Source of the DNA: Brachybacterium aquaticum
Lineage (GTDB): Bacteria; Actinomycetota; Actinomycetes; Actinomycetales; Dermabacteraceae
DNA: 64,000 nucleotides
Assembly: GCF_014204755.1 (NCBI RefSeq)
Contig: NZ_JACHLZ010000001.1
Span: 248,001-312,000, forward strand
Direction of reading: 5' to 3'
Both the position numbers and the translations under genes were made by a program. The notes beneath the pieces were generated by a model. That model saw nothing but the letters and a program-made list of their open reading frames with translations, did no database searches and had not been told where the DNA came from. Position 1 is the first letter of the stretch; every line of letters begins with the position of its first letter. This document shows positions 34,523 to 43,716 of the stretch, in pieces.

Positions 34523-36997
34523 ATGCGGGCAGGCAGGGCATCCGAGCTCCTCGCTGATCTCAGCGCCCCGCTGATCAGGCGCGACTGCCTCACCCACATC
34601 GAGCGGCGGCCCGCGCGCGAGGGCCGCCGGGGCACGTTCGCCGAGTGGACCGACCCGCGCCTGCTCACCCATCTCGCGAGCCGCGGCATCACCGCCCCAT
34701 GGATCCACCAGGAGCAGGCCGCGCGTCTCGCCCACGACGGTCGCGACGTGGTCCTCGCCACGGCCACCGCCTCCGGCAAGTCCCTCGCCTACCTGCTGCC
34801 CGTCCTCACCGCGATCGGGGCCCGGGAGCTGGACATCGAGGCGCGACGGGCGACGACGCTCTACCTCTCGCCCACCAAGGCGCTCGCCGCGGACCAGCTC
34901 ACCAACATCACCGCCATGGCCGACGGCGCCGGGATCCGCGACGCCCGCGTGGCCGTGTACGACGGGGACACCCCCACCGAGCAGCGCCGCTGGGTGCGCC
35001 GCCACGGCACGATCGTGCTCACCAACCCCGACATGCTCCACTTCGGGATCCTGCCCGGCCACGAGCAGTGGGCCCACTTCTTCCGCGCCCTGCGCTACGT
35101 CGTCATCGACGAGTGCCACAGCTATCGCGGCGTGTTCGGCAGCCATGTCGCGATGGTGATCCGGCGCCTGCGCCGCATCGCCGCGCACTACAAGGCCGAC
35201 CCCACCTTCATCCTCGCCTCCGCCACCACCGCGAACCCGGAGCTGTCCGCCTCGCGGCTGATCGGCCGGGACGTCGAGGCGGTCACCGAGGACGGCTCCC
35301 CGCGCGCCGGTCTCACGATCGGCCTGTGGGAGCCGGGGACCCGCGCCCGGGTCGACGGGCGCGGCGACCCCGCGCATCGGGACGACAGCGTGCTCGCGTC
35401 GATCGACGAGGAGGCGGACGAGGAGGCCGATCAGGCCGGGGACCCGTCGGGCTCGGACTCGGGCGGGGGCGCCGCCCGGCGCGAGGACCCGCTGCGCCGC
35501 TCGGCGACCAGCGAGGCCGCGGCGCTGCTCGCCGACCTCGTCGAGCGCGAGGTGCAGACCCTCGTCTTCGCCCGCTCCCGCCGCGGCGCCGAGCTGATCT
35601 CCACCGGCGCCCAGCGCCTGCTCGGCCAGAAGGCGGAGAGGAGCGGCAACGGTGAGCTCGCGAGGCGTGCGCAGCAGGTCGCCGCCTACCGCGGCGGCTA
35701 CCTCGCCCGCGACCGACGCGCGCTCGAGGACTCCCTGCGCTCCGGGGAGCTGCGGGCGCTCGCCTCCACCAATGCCCTCGAGCTCGGCATCGACATCGCC
35801 GGGCTCGACGCGGTGCTGGTCGCCGGCTGGCCCGGCACCCGCGCGTCGCTGTGGCAGCAGTTCGGCCGGGCCGGGCGGCGCCAGGACACCGGCGGCGGGG
35901 CGCTGGCGATGTTCGTGGCCCGCGAGGACCCGTTGGACACGTACGTCGTCCACCACCCCGAGACCGTGTTCGGCGCCGAGGTCGAGGCGGCCGTGTTCGA
36001 CCCCGCGAACCCGTACGTGATGACCCCGCACCTGTGCGCCGCCGCGTCCGAGCTCGCCATCCGCGACGGCGAGGAGGAGATCTTCGGCCCCACCGCTCGG
36101 GACCTGCTGATGACCCTCGCCCGACGCGGCGTGCTCCGCTCCCGTCCCACCGGCTGGTACTGGACCCTCAGCGAATCCGCCCACGAACTCACCGACCTGC
36201 GCGGCAGCGGCGGGGAGCCGGTGCGGATCGTCGAGGAGAGCAGCGGCGTGCTGCTGGGCACCGTCGACTCCGCGAGCGCCCACACCCAGGTCCACGACGG
36301 CGCCGTGTACCTCCACCAGGGCACCAGCTACGTCGTCAACCACCTCGACGTCGACCAGGCCGTCGCCTTCGTGCACCGCGAGGACCCGCTGCACTCCACC
36401 CATCCCCTCGCCGCGTCCTCCCTGCGGATCCGCCAGGTGGACCGGGAGATCGACTGGGCGGACGGCGTGCGGCTCTGCTTCGGCACCGTGGACGTCACCG
36501 ACCAGGTCACCGGCTACCAGGTCCGCGACGTGTACACCCAGGCCTTCCTCGCCGAGCACCCCCTGGACCTGCCTCCGCGCACCCTGACCACCAAGGCGGT
36601 GTGGTGGGTGATCCCGCGGGCGCGCACCGACGCCGCCGGGATCCCGTCCGACGAGCTGCCCGGCGCCCTGCACGCCGCCGAGCACGCCGCTATCTCGATG
36701 CTGCCGCTGCTGGCCACCTGCGACCGCTGGGACATCGGCGGACTCTCCGCCCTCCAGCACGAGGACACCGGGGAGCCGTCGATCTTCGTGTACGACGGGG
36801 CGCCGGGCGGCGCCGGCTTCGCCGAGCGCGGGGCCGACGACGCGGCCGCCTGGGTGCGCGCCACGGCCGACATGATCGCCGAGTGCTCGTGCGAGGCGGG
36901 CTGCCCCGCCTGCGTGGTCTCCCCGAAGTGCGGCAACGGCAACGAGCCCCTGTCGAAGTCGCAGGCCGCCGCACTGCTGGAGCTGCTGCACGAGTGA
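34523..36997 (+). CDS. DEAD/DEAH helicase with DUF1998 zinc domain (MrfA/YprA type)
   Basis: 824 residues, ATG preceded by GAAGGGAG. RecA domain 1 has TATASGKSLAYLLP (Walker A), DECH at 196-199 and SATTAN; domain 2 has STNALELGIDIAGLDAV and QQFGRAGRR. The DUF1998 domain ends with CSCEAGCPACVVSPKCGNGN (about 788-807), four cysteines for zinc. In B. subtilis MrfA takes part in mitomycin-lesion repair, and Hrq1 is the fungal relative. A Glu/Asp/Gly-rich insertion (about 290-325) separates the RecA domains. Position matches Rv3649. Confidence 0.93.
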   Translation: MRAGRASELLADLSAPLIRRDCLTHIERRPAREGRRGTFAEWTDPRLLTHLASRGITAPWIHQEQAARLAHDGRDVVLATATASGKSLAYLLPVLTAIGARELDIEARRATTLYLSPTKALAADQLTNITAMADGAGIRDARVAVYDGDTPTEQRRWVRRHGTIVLTNPDMLHFGILPGHEQWAHFFRALRYVVIDECHSYRGVFGSHVAMVIRRLRRIAAHYKADPTFILASATTANPELSASRLIGRDVEAVTEDGSPRAGLTIGLWEPGTRARVDGRGDPAHRDDSVLASIDEEADEEADQAGDPSGSDSGGGAARREDPLRRSATSEAAALLADLVEREVQTLVFARSRRGAELISTGAQRLLGQKAERSGNGELARRAQQVAAYRGGYLARDRRALEDSLRSGELRALASTNALELGIDIAGLDAVLVAGWPGTRASLWQQFGRAGRRQDTGGGALAMFVAREDPLDTYVVHHPETVFGAEVEAAVFDPANPYVMTPHLCAAASELAIRDGEEEIFGPTARDLLMTLARRGVLRSRPTGWYWTLSESAHELTDLRGSGGEPVRIVEESSGVLLGTVDSASAHTQVHDGAVYLHQGTSYVVNHLDVDQAVAFVHREDPLHSTHPLAASSLRIRQVDREIDWADGVRLCFGTVDVTDQVTGYQVRDVYTQAFLAEHPLDLPPRTLTTKAVWWVIPRARTDAAGIPSDELPGALHAAEHAAISMLPLLATCDRWDIGGLSALQHEDTGEPSIFVYDGAPGGAGFAERGADDAAAWVRATADMIAECSCEAGCPACVVSPKCGNGNEPLSKSQAAALLELLHE

Positions 36998-37207
36998 GCC
37001 GCGGCCGGGCGCGCCGGGGCGTCGCCGCACCGGCTGCGCCGCCCGCACCGGCTGCCGCACCGCCCGCACGGGCGGCCGCTGCCGCACCGTGACCGAACCG
37101 TGACGGTGTCGGCGGGTCGGCGACGACCGCCGCACACGACAATCGGCATGTTCCCCGCACGCCGGGGCGGAGCGGCGGGGGAGCCGCCAGGGGTGGAGGA
37201 GCCACCG

Positions 37208-38968
37208 ATGAGCAGTGCCGTGCTGGACCGCCCGGAGCAGGCGGTCCCTGCCTCGCGCCCGACACCGCGCGAGCGGCTGCGCGCCCTCGTCTCCCCGCCC
37301 CGGATCACTGCGCTGGACGCGGCACGGGCCCTGGCGATCCTGGGGATGGTCGGGGCGCACGTGGGGAATATCCCGCCCTTCGAGCTGGGGAACCCCTTCA
37401 GCTGGCTGGTCGTGGTCAATGGCAACTCCGCCCTGCTCTTCGCCGTCCTCGCCGGGATTTCCATCGCCCTGCTCACCGGCAGGCAGCGGATCCCCGAGGT
37501 CGAGGAGCTTCCGCGCCTGCGGGCGGGGCTGCTCGGGCGGGCGCTGGTGATCTTCCTGATCGGCCTGGTGCTCGAGATGCTCGGCACCTCCATCTCGGTG
37601 ATCCTCACCTTCTACGGGGTCATGTACGTCCTGGCGCTGCCCGTGCTGCGCTGGCGGCCCGGCCGCCTGCTCCTGCTCGCCCTGCCGATCGCGCTGGTGG
37701 GGCCGCTGCTCTCCGCCGCCGTGGAGGTGTTCTCGCTGGGCGGGTACGGCGCCGGGACGAGCCTGGTGGTGACCGGCGTGTACGGCGTGACCACCTGGAC
37801 ACCGCTGATGCTGCTCGGCATGGCGCTGGGCCGGCTGCCGCTGGAGCGCAAGCGCGTGGCCGCCGCGCTCGCCGGGATCGGCGCGGTGCTCGCGATCGGC
37901 GCCACCGTGCTCGGCTCTGCCCTGTTCTTCCTGGTCATGCTCTTCTTCCCGGACTACGGCGGGGTGGTCTACAACCAGAGCTCCTCGTACAGTGCCGATT
38001 TCGGTGAGTCGGGGTCCTGGGTGTCGACGGAGTACGACCCGGGCACCGTGCCCGCGGACAGCATCGACTTCACCGACATGGTCTGCTATCCGCCGATGCC
38101 GGGCGATCCCACGGTGTTCTGCGAGCCCGCGGACTACTGGACGACGGGCGCCTGGGGGACGGAGTCCTCGGATGACCTGACGTACGTGGAGGTGGACGCC
38201 GAGACCGGCGAGATCCTCGCCGTCGACTCCGCAGGCGGGGCCGACGTCCAGGGGTGGGAGTCCTACGGGGACATGCTGTGGGAGATGGACCCCGCATGGA
38301 GGCTCGGCGACTCCGTGATCTCTCTCGAGCCGCACTCCGGCTCGACCCTGGAGATCTTCCGCTCCGGCGGGATCGCGCTGCTGGTGATCGGCGTGCTGCT
38401 GCTCGTGGCGCGGCCCCTGCGGTGGGTGCTGCTGCCGCTGTCGGCGCTGGGGTCGATGCCGCTGACGGCCTACTCCCTCCATATCGTCTCGGTGTTCCTG
38501 CTGGCCGGTCCCGGAGGCTGGATCGTCGACAACCGGGTGTGGGCGGTGACGGCGGTGGCGCTGCTGCTCGCCTGCACCCTCTGGTCGGCGCTGCGGGGAC
38601 GCGGCCCGCTCGAGGAGCTCACCGCACGCGTCTCGCGTCGCATCGCCCGGACCGTGCCGGCCCCGGCCGCTGTGACGGCGCCCGACGTCGGTCAGACGAC
38701 GGCGGACGCCGCCTCGACGACGGCGGACATCGGCGCGGCCCCTGCCCCTCAGCCGCCCCGCACCGATCAGCCCGGTGCCACGACCCCGGCCACAAGGGCC
38801 TGGGCGGCGACCACCTGGACTCCGAGCACCGCCTCGCCCAGTACCCCCTCGCAGGAGACGGCACCTCGGAGCGGGACGGCACCTCAGGGCGGGATGGCAC
38901 CGCAGCAAGGCACGACGCCCGAGGCGGGGACGACGCCGGCTGAGGGCGCGGGAACGCCGCCGCAGTGA
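37208..38968 (+). CDS. Polytopic DUF418/HGSNAT-like protein with large extracellular insert
   Basis: 586 residues from the ATG at 37208, preceded by GGAGGAG; an earlier in-frame start at 37100 lacks one. About ten membrane helices, beginning RITALDAARALAILGMVGAH, typical of the DUF418/DUF1624 acyltransferase-like family. Between two helices is a soluble insert of about 130 residues (about 248-381) with two cysteines (MVCYPP...VFCEP) and many acidic residues, presumably outside. The C-terminal about 90 residues are Thr/Pro/Ala-rich and repetitive. Transfer of acetyl or other acyl groups to an envelope sugar is possible but unproven. Confidence 0.75.
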   Translation: MSSAVLDRPEQAVPASRPTPRERLRALVSPPRITALDAARALAILGMVGAHVGNIPPFELGNPFSWLVVVNGNSALLFAVLAGISIALLTGRQRIPEVEELPRLRAGLLGRALVIFLIGLVLEMLGTSISVILTFYGVMYVLALPVLRWRPGRLLLLALPIALVGPLLSAAVEVFSLGGYGAGTSLVVTGVYGVTTWTPLMLLGMALGRLPLERKRVAAALAGIGAVLAIGATVLGSALFFLVMLFFPDYGGVVYNQSSSYSADFGESGSWVSTEYDPGTVPADSIDFTDMVCYPPMPGDPTVFCEPADYWTTGAWGTESSDDLTYVEVDAETGEILAVDSAGGADVQGWESYGDMLWEMDPAWRLGDSVISLEPHSGSTLEIFRSGGIALLVIGVLLLVARPLRWVLLPLSALGSMPLTAYSLHIVSVFLLAGPGGWIVDNRVWAVTAVALLLACTLWSALRGRGPLEELTARVSRRIARTVPAPAAVTAPDVGQTTADAASTTADIGAAPAPQPPRTDQPGATTPATRAWAATTWTPSTASPSTPSQETAPRSGTAPQGGMAPQQGTTPEAGTTPAEGAGTPPQ

Positions 38969-38994
38969 CTCTGCAGTGACCCCGCCGCCCGCCC

Positions 38995-39327
38995 TCACGG
39001 CAGCTCCGCGGGTCCGGGACCGGCTCGTGCCCGGGTCGTGGCGGGTGGCAGGGGTGACGCGTCCACCTCCACGCTGACCAGCACGTCCCACTCCCGCATC
39101 TCGCAGTGCGCGAGCCGGGCGCCGTTGCGCTCGGCGACCTCGGCGGCCACCTGGCAGGGGTAGGGGTGGGCGACAGCGAGGGCGTCAGCCCCGCCGAGGG
39201 CGGCCAGGTCCGCGGCGGTCCCCGCCCGGGCATGGGCGAGGGTCCCCGCGCCCAGCAGAGACAGCGCCGCGATCATCGCGGTGGTCGCACCGGTCCAGGC
39301 CAGCACGGAGGCGCCGCCGGTGCTCAT
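38995..39327 (-). CDS. Small TadE-like secretion-neighbourhood protein (Rv3654c type)
   Basis: 110 residues. Start MSTGGASVLAWTGATTAMIAA leads into a single helix (about 8-30), then ADLAALGGADALAV and a region with two cysteines (YPCQVAAEVAERNGARLAHC). This pattern matches the helicase/secretion-neighbourhood TadE-like family. Its ATG overlaps the stop of the TadE gene, and it is the last gene of the Tad operon. Confidence 0.78.
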   Translation of the reverse strand: MSTGGASVLAWTGATTAMIAALSLLGAGTLAHARAGTAADLAALGGADALAVAHPYPCQVAAEVAERNGARLAHCEMREWDVLVSVEVDASPLPPATTRARAGPGPAELP

Positions 39328-39719
39328 GGGGAGCCTCCCTCGATCAGATGAGGCTCCCGCCGGGCCTCCGCATCGGCGGTGAGGGTCCAGGACACTCCGG
39401 CGAGCAGGCCCGTCGGTGCGCGAAGGGTGCGGGACGTCTCCACCCGCACCCATTGGCCGTCCCCGGAGACGCTCACCGCAGTGCCCTCGCCCCCGATGCG
39501 CCGGGCCACGTCCGCGGCTGCCCCTGGATCCTCGCCGCGGGCCAGCTCCCGGGCGGCCCCGCGCGCCGCGCCCTCCAGGCGCACCTGGGCGCCGAGACCG
39601 GTGCCGGCCAGCAGCAGCACCACGACCATCGCCACCACCACGGGCAGCACGATCGCTGTCTCCGCGGTGGCGGACCCCCGGTCGTCCCGCAGACGGGACG
39701 ACCGGGCGGACCGCGGCAT
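39324..39719 (-). CDS. TadE-family pseudopilin-like protein
   Basis: 131 residues. DRGSATAETAIVLPVVVAMVVV is a type IV prepilin-like segment (Gly, then Glu at +5 region) followed by a hydrophobic helix and a polar domain ending EARREPHLIEGGSP. TadE-type proteins are minor pilins of the Flp system. The ATG overlaps the pilin stop (TGATG) and its own stop overlaps the next start (ATGA). Confidence 0.83.
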   Translation of the reverse strand: MPRSARSSRLRDDRGSATAETAIVLPVVVAMVVVLLLAGTGLGAQVRLEGAARGAARELARGEDPGAAADVARRIGGEGTAVSVSGDGQWVRVETSRTLRAPTGLLAGVSWTLTADAEARREPHLIEGGSP

Positions 39720-39949
39720 CACGACCCCATGGACAGGGCCGAGGTGATGATTCCCATCAGCAGCGTGCGAACCTCCCCGGACGCGAGCAGCGCGACCAGG
39801 ACGGCGGCGAAGCCGCAGGCCGCGAGCACCGTGATGGCGTACTCGGCGGTCGAGGCCCCGGTCTCGTCGCGCAGCCGGCGACCGAGCGAGCGGGGTGCGG
39901 CGGCGCCGAGGACGGCGACGCGCGCGAGACGGGTGCGGGTAGTGGACAT
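39719..39949 (-). CDS. Flp-type pilin-like protein (DUF4244)
   Basis: 76 residues, ATG preceded by GAAGGAGG, the strongest ribosome site in this operon. The N-terminal leader is basic; G31 followed by ASTAEY puts glutamate at +5, the class III prepilin cleavage pattern, then a hydrophobic helix (about 38-58) and a short tail. It is the probable major pilin, equivalent to Rv3656c. The start is separated from the TadB-C gene by 113 bp with two hairpins, while every other junction overlaps. Confidence 0.85.
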   Translation of the reverse strand: MSTTRTRLARVAVLGAAAPRSLGRRLRDETGASTAEYAITVLAACGFAAVLVALLASGEVRTLLMGIITSALSMGS

Positions 39950-39993
39950 GGTGCTCCTCCTTCGATCCGGGACAGCGCTCGCCGCCCCGCAGT

Positions 39994-40053
39994 GGCGGCC
40001 GAGGCCGCCGTGCCCGGCCCAAGTGGGCGGGGCGCACCGGGACTCTCCCGGTG
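39994..40053 (-). promoter_or_regulatory. Two intercistronic hairpins upstream of pilin gene
   Basis: Perfect inverted repeats GGCGGCC-GA-GGCCGCC (39994-40009) and CACCGGGA-CTC-TCCCGGTG (40035-40053) lie between the TadB-C stop and the pilin start. They could stop most read-through, stabilise a processed pilin mRNA, or mark a separate promoter. Confidence 0.5.
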
Positions 40054-40062
40054 GTCGGTGCC

Positions 40063-41211
40063 TCACATCCCGGTGGAGGTGAGGGAGAGGGTGCCGCCCA
40101 GCAGGGAGGCGACCGTGGGGACGATGCCGAGGGCCACGAAGGCCGGCAGCAGGGTCACGCCGGTGGGGAGCACGAGCCGCACCGCCAGCTCGGCGGCCCG
40201 CACCTCCGCGTCCCGGGCTCGGCCCCGGCGTGCATCCCGCGCTGCGGAGCGCAGCACCCGGGCGAGGTCGGCGCCGGTGCTCTCGGCGAGGACGGCGGAG
40301 CTGGACAGGGCCTCGAGCTCGCGAGGCAGGCCGGCGGTCGCGACCGGGGCGGGGATCCCCGCGGCCAGGGCCGCTGCGCTGCGGTGCAGCGACTCGGCGT
40401 CCGCCCCTGCGGGAAGCGCCTCGGCCACGTCGCGCACCGCCCGGGACAGCGGCAGTCCGGATTCCAGTGCCCCGGCCACGAGCTCGAGCACGACGGAGGG
40501 ATCCACTGCTGCGTCGCGGGGCGGATCGGCGCGCCGCATCAGGCGCCGCATCCACCACCAGCCCGCGACCGTGAGTGCCACTCCCACGGCGCCGAGCAGT
40601 CGTCCGGCGCCCGAGCCGAGCAGGAGCCGCAGCGGATCACCGCCCAGCAGCATCCCCAGCCCCAGCCCTGCCAGCGGCAGCACCAGGAGGATGCGCGCGG
40701 TCGAGCGGGGACCGGCGAAGGCGCTGCGCCGGGCCTGCGCGGCATCGTGGAGGTCGCGGAGCGCGTCCGCGAGGTGCTGGAGCATCTGCGAGGTGGGGGC
40801 GCCGGTGCGCTCGCAGACGGCGAGGGCCGCCCCGAGCGAGGTCAGCGTCGCCTCGTCCCGCTCCCGGCTCGCACCGCGGCCTGGGCCCGGTTGCGCCGCA
40901 CGGCGCGGATCGGCCCCGGCGGCGCAGGCACGGGCGAGATCGCGCAGCTGACCCTCCGGCAGGGTGCGGGCAAGGGCCGACCAGGCCTGACGGATGCTGG
41001 ACCCGGAGCTGATCACGGTCGCGAGCTGCTCGATCATCCGCGCCGCACCGAGGGCCGTCGAGGGAGTGCGCCGGCCGCGACCGGCAGGAGCAGGGCCCGC
41101 CGTCGCTCCCCCCGGAGGGGTGAGCACCCAGGCCAGCACCGCGCCGAGCGGCACGAGCAGCAGTCCGGGCAGCAGGATCCCTGGCAACGAGAAGGGCAGG
41201 TCCGCGCTCAT
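40063..41211 (-). CDS. Fused TadB-TadC type inner-membrane platform protein
   Basis: 382 residues with two type II secretion F domains in one chain. The first (about 58-160: MIEQLATVISSGSSIRQAW ... CERTGAPTSQMLQHLADAL) is TadB-like. The second (about 245-345: VVLELVAGALESGLPLSRAV ... ESTGADLARVLRSAARDARRGRARDAEVRAAEL) is TadC-like. Each is followed by helices, with a strongly hydrophobic centre (about 190-225) and C-terminal helix. Mycobacteria and most Tad systems encode these as separate genes (Rv3658c, Rv3657c). The ATG overlaps the tadA stop. Confidence 0.8.
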   Translation of the reverse strand: MSADLPFSLPGILLPGLLLVPLGAVLAWVLTPPGGATAGPAPAGRGRRTPSTALGAARMIEQLATVISSGSSIRQAWSALARTLPEGQLRDLARACAAGADPRRAAQPGPGRGASRERDEATLTSLGAALAVCERTGAPTSQMLQHLADALRDLHDAAQARRSAFAGPRSTARILLVLPLAGLGLGMLLGGDPLRLLLGSGAGRLLGAVGVALTVAGWWWMRRLMRRADPPRDAAVDPSVVLELVAGALESGLPLSRAVRDVAEALPAGADAESLHRSAAALAAGIPAPVATAGLPRELEALSSSAVLAESTGADLARVLRSAARDARRGRARDAEVRAAELAVRLVLPTGVTLLPAFVALGIVPTVASLLGGTLSLTSTGM

Positions 41212-42416
41212 GCCGACCGCCTCCCGCCGCGAGCCGGTGCCGCGGACGCTCCGTGCCCGTGCAGCCGGGCGGCGAACGCCCCGGCCGCGGGCCCCTCGCA
41301 CAGTTGTCCGTCGTCCACCCGCAGGGCGGTGACCGCCTCGAGCATCCCGTCCGTACCGCGGCGGAGCAGGGCGACCTCCTCCAGTGCTCGCACCCCCTGG
41401 CGCCTGCCCAGGTGCACGACCACCTCGAGGGCGCTGGCGACCTGGGCGGCGAGAGCCGCGCGGTCGAGGCCGCCGAGCGCTCCGAGCGCCTCGAGCCGGG
41501 CCGGGACGTCCGCAGCGGTGTTCGCGTGGACGGTGCCGCAGCCGCCCTCGTGCCCGGTGTTCAGGGCCTGGAGCAGCTCGCGGATCTCGCCGCCGCGGCA
41601 CTCGCCCAGCACGATCCGGTCCGGGCGCATGCGCAGGCTCTGCCGTACGAGGTCGGTGAGCTCCACCGCCCCGGCGCCCTCGCTGTTGGCGTGCCGGGAC
41701 TGCAGGTGGACGACATGGGGGTGGTCCACGGCGAGCTCCAGCACGTCCTCGACCACGACGATCCGCTCGGCGGGGGAGGCCTCGTGGAGCATCGCCGCGA
41801 GCAGGGTCGACTTGCCGGTGCCGGTGCCGCCGGTGACCAGGAACGGCACCCGGGAGGCGGTGATCGCGTGCAGCACCTCCCGGGCGTTCGCGCCCACGGC
41901 GCCCAGGCGCTCCAGGTCGTCCAGGTCCAGGCGGCGCTGGGCCGGCAGGCGCAGGGAGAGGATCGCGCCGCCGGGGGAGAGGGGAGGGAGCACGGCGTGG
42001 AAGCGGATCCCGGAGGGGAGGTGGGCATCCGCCCAGGGCACCGCGTCGTCGAGGCGTCGCCCGCCGGAGGTCGCCAGGCGCACCGCGAGATCCCGGGCCC
42101 GGGCGGGGGAGAGGCGCAGAGCGCTGCGATGCAGCCCGTCCGCGTCGTCGACCCACACGGAACCGTCGTCGTTGACCAGCAGATCGGTGACCCCGTCGGC
42201 GACCAGGTCCTGCAGCTCGCCGAGGCCGTCGACGTGGTCGCGCAGACGCCCGGTGAGCTCCAGGGTCGCCGAGGCGCCGAGTACCCGTCCCCGCTCGCGC
42301 AGCAGCCGCACCACGCGGGGCACGTCCACCTCGCCCGGGGACCGGGCGAGATCCTCGCGCACCAGCTCCAGCAGCGCCGGCAGCTCGTCGGCAGGCGCCA
42401 TCCCGCCCGTGCTCAT
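41208..42416 (-). CDS. tadA: TadA/CpaF-family secretion ATPase
   Basis: 402 residues. Walker A GGTGTGKS (196-203), an aspartate-box region VVVEDVLELAVDHPHVV, LVRQSLRMRPDRIVLGE (Walker B) and HEGGCGTVHANTAADVPARLEAL (His box) identify the hexameric ATPase that powers Flp pilus assembly. It overlaps both neighbours by ATGA. Homologue of Rv3659c. Confidence 0.93.
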   Translation of the reverse strand: MSTGGMAPADELPALLELVREDLARSPGEVDVPRVVRLLRERGRVLGASATLELTGRLRDHVDGLGELQDLVADGVTDLLVNDDGSVWVDDADGLHRSALRLSPARARDLAVRLATSGGRRLDDAVPWADAHLPSGIRFHAVLPPLSPGGAILSLRLPAQRRLDLDDLERLGAVGANAREVLHAITASRVPFLVTGGTGTGKSTLLAAMLHEASPAERIVVVEDVLELAVDHPHVVHLQSRHANSEGAGAVELTDLVRQSLRMRPDRIVLGECRGGEIRELLQALNTGHEGGCGTVHANTAADVPARLEALGALGGLDRAALAAQVASALEVVVHLGRRQGVRALEEVALLRRGTDGMLEAVTALRVDDGQLCEGPAAGAFAARLHGHGASAAPARGGRRSA

Positions 42417-43582
42417 GACCCCACCGCTCCCGTCTCCCCGGCCAGCAGCTCCCGCGCTGCCCGGTCCGCGCCTCGCCGGCGCACGTCCAGCAGGGGGACG
42501 GTGCCGCGAGGGCTGTCGCGGAAGGCGGCGGCGAGCGGGAGGGCGAGGTCCTCGGCGACCTCCGCCGGGGTCAGCGGTCCGCTGCGCCGCACCACCACCC
42601 GCACCGGGAGAGGAAGGGCGCCCCACGCGCGCAGCCGCCGTGCCGCCGCCCGCACGGCGTGATCCCCGGAGGGCACCACGACCAGCAGCTCGTCCAGGTG
42701 GTCGGCGATCTCCGGCACCGCCGGGGCGGCGAGGTCCACGACCACGGTGCCGCCGAGCGGGGCGAGGGCGGCGAGGACGCGGGCGACCGCGCCCTGCTCG
42801 GGGCCTGGCCGCTCCCCGGCGACCAGCACCCGCACCTCGTCCACGACGGGCAGGCCGTCGCGCAGCGCAGCCCCGTCGTCCGGTCCGAGCGTCGCCGTGC
42901 GCGACCAGTCCAGCCCGCCCGTCCCGGGCGCCTCGACGAGCAGGTCGAGGCCGCCGCCGAGCGGATCGGCATCGATCAGGATCACCGGGCCGCCGCGCCG
43001 GGCCGCGCCGGCCAGCCGCGCCGCGAAGCTCGAGGCGCCGGCCCCGCCGCAGCCGCCCACCACACCCAGCATCCGTGCTCCGGTGCGGGTGCGGGTGAGG
43101 GAGGTCAGGCGCGAGAGCAGCTCGGCGGAGGCGGCCGGCAGCGGCAGCACCGCCTGCGCACCGGCCGCGAGAGCCAGGGGCCAGAGCGAGGAAGGGACCT
43201 CGTCGGCCGCCGTCACCACGAGCAGCGGCACCCCGCCGGGAGCGGGGAGCGAGGTCCCGTCCGCGAGGGCCTCGGCCGCCCGCACCTCGCAGGCGACCCG
43301 CGCCGAGGGAGCGGCCGCGAGCTCCGCGCCGACGGCCGTGGCATGGTCCCGCACCAGCTCCCGCAGCGCCCCCTCCGGGCCCCGGTACAGGACCGCGCCG
43401 CGGGCCTCCGAGGGGGAGCCGGAAGCCTCCGGACCGCCGACCGGGAAGCGGCTGCGACGCCGCCGGGGCGACTCGCCGGAAGGGCCTGCGGAGGCGGCCG
43501 CCGACGTGCCTCCGGGCGGGGCGAGCAGGGCGTCGTCAGCGGTCTGCGCTGGGCGGACAGAAGGGGAGATCGTGCTGGTCAT
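42413..43582 (-). CDS. Ssd/CpaE-like P-loop protein (TadZ-like)
   Basis: 389 residues from the ATG at 43582 (an earlier TTG at 43642 is less likely). After a disordered N-terminus and a receiver-like region comes a deviant P-loop domain: GVVGGCGGAGASSFAARLA, ILIDADPLGGGLDLL, TVVVDLAAP. The lysine of a true ParA Walker A is absent, as in mycobacterial Ssd (Rv3660c), a septum-site determining protein encoded with Tad genes. Likely localises the pilus machine or affects division. First gene of the operon. Confidence 0.86.
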   Translation of the reverse strand: MTSTISPSVRPAQTADDALLAPPGGTSAAASAGPSGESPRRRRSRFPVGGPEASGSPSEARGAVLYRGPEGALRELVRDHATAVGAELAAAPSARVACEVRAAEALADGTSLPAPGGVPLLVVTAADEVPSSLWPLALAAGAQAVLPLPAASAELLSRLTSLTRTRTGARMLGVVGGCGGAGASSFAARLAGAARRGGPVILIDADPLGGGLDLLVEAPGTGGLDWSRTATLGPDDGAALRDGLPVVDEVRVLVAGERPGPEQGAVARVLAALAPLGGTVVVDLAAPAVPEIADHLDELLVVVPSGDHAVRAAARRLRAWGALPLPVRVVVRRSGPLTPAEVAEDLALPLAAAFRDSPRGTVPLLDVRRRGADRAARELLAGETGAVGS

Positions 43583-43681
43583 GCGGCCATCGTGGCCGCT
43601 GTGGAAGGGCCTGCCCAGGCCAGTCCCGTCGGCGGTGGACAACCCCCGTTTGTGGAGGAACGGTCACCGGGACCAGGGTCC

Positions 43682-43710
43682 TTGCACACCCCTCACGATG
43701 CGCGTAGTGT
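43682..43710 (+). promoter_or_regulatory. Strong SigA-type promoter with no obvious gene
   Basis: TTGCAC (43682-43687), 17-bp spacer, TAGTGT (43705-43710). Transcription would start near 43717 on the plus strand, where the next gene in that direction is 1.1 kb away behind the antisense xth gene. Confidence 0.6.
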
Positions 43711-43716
43711 GATCTG

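Noticed and set aside
37100-37207. Upstream in-frame start for the acyltransferase-like gene
   Set aside because: No ribosome site and an unlike leader; the ATG at 37208 has GGAGGAG at the right distance.
34430-39091. 1553-codon minus-strand frame across helicase and acyltransferase genes
   Set aside because: Low-complexity Arg/Gly/Pro translation that spans two well-supported plus-strand genes; an artefact of base composition.
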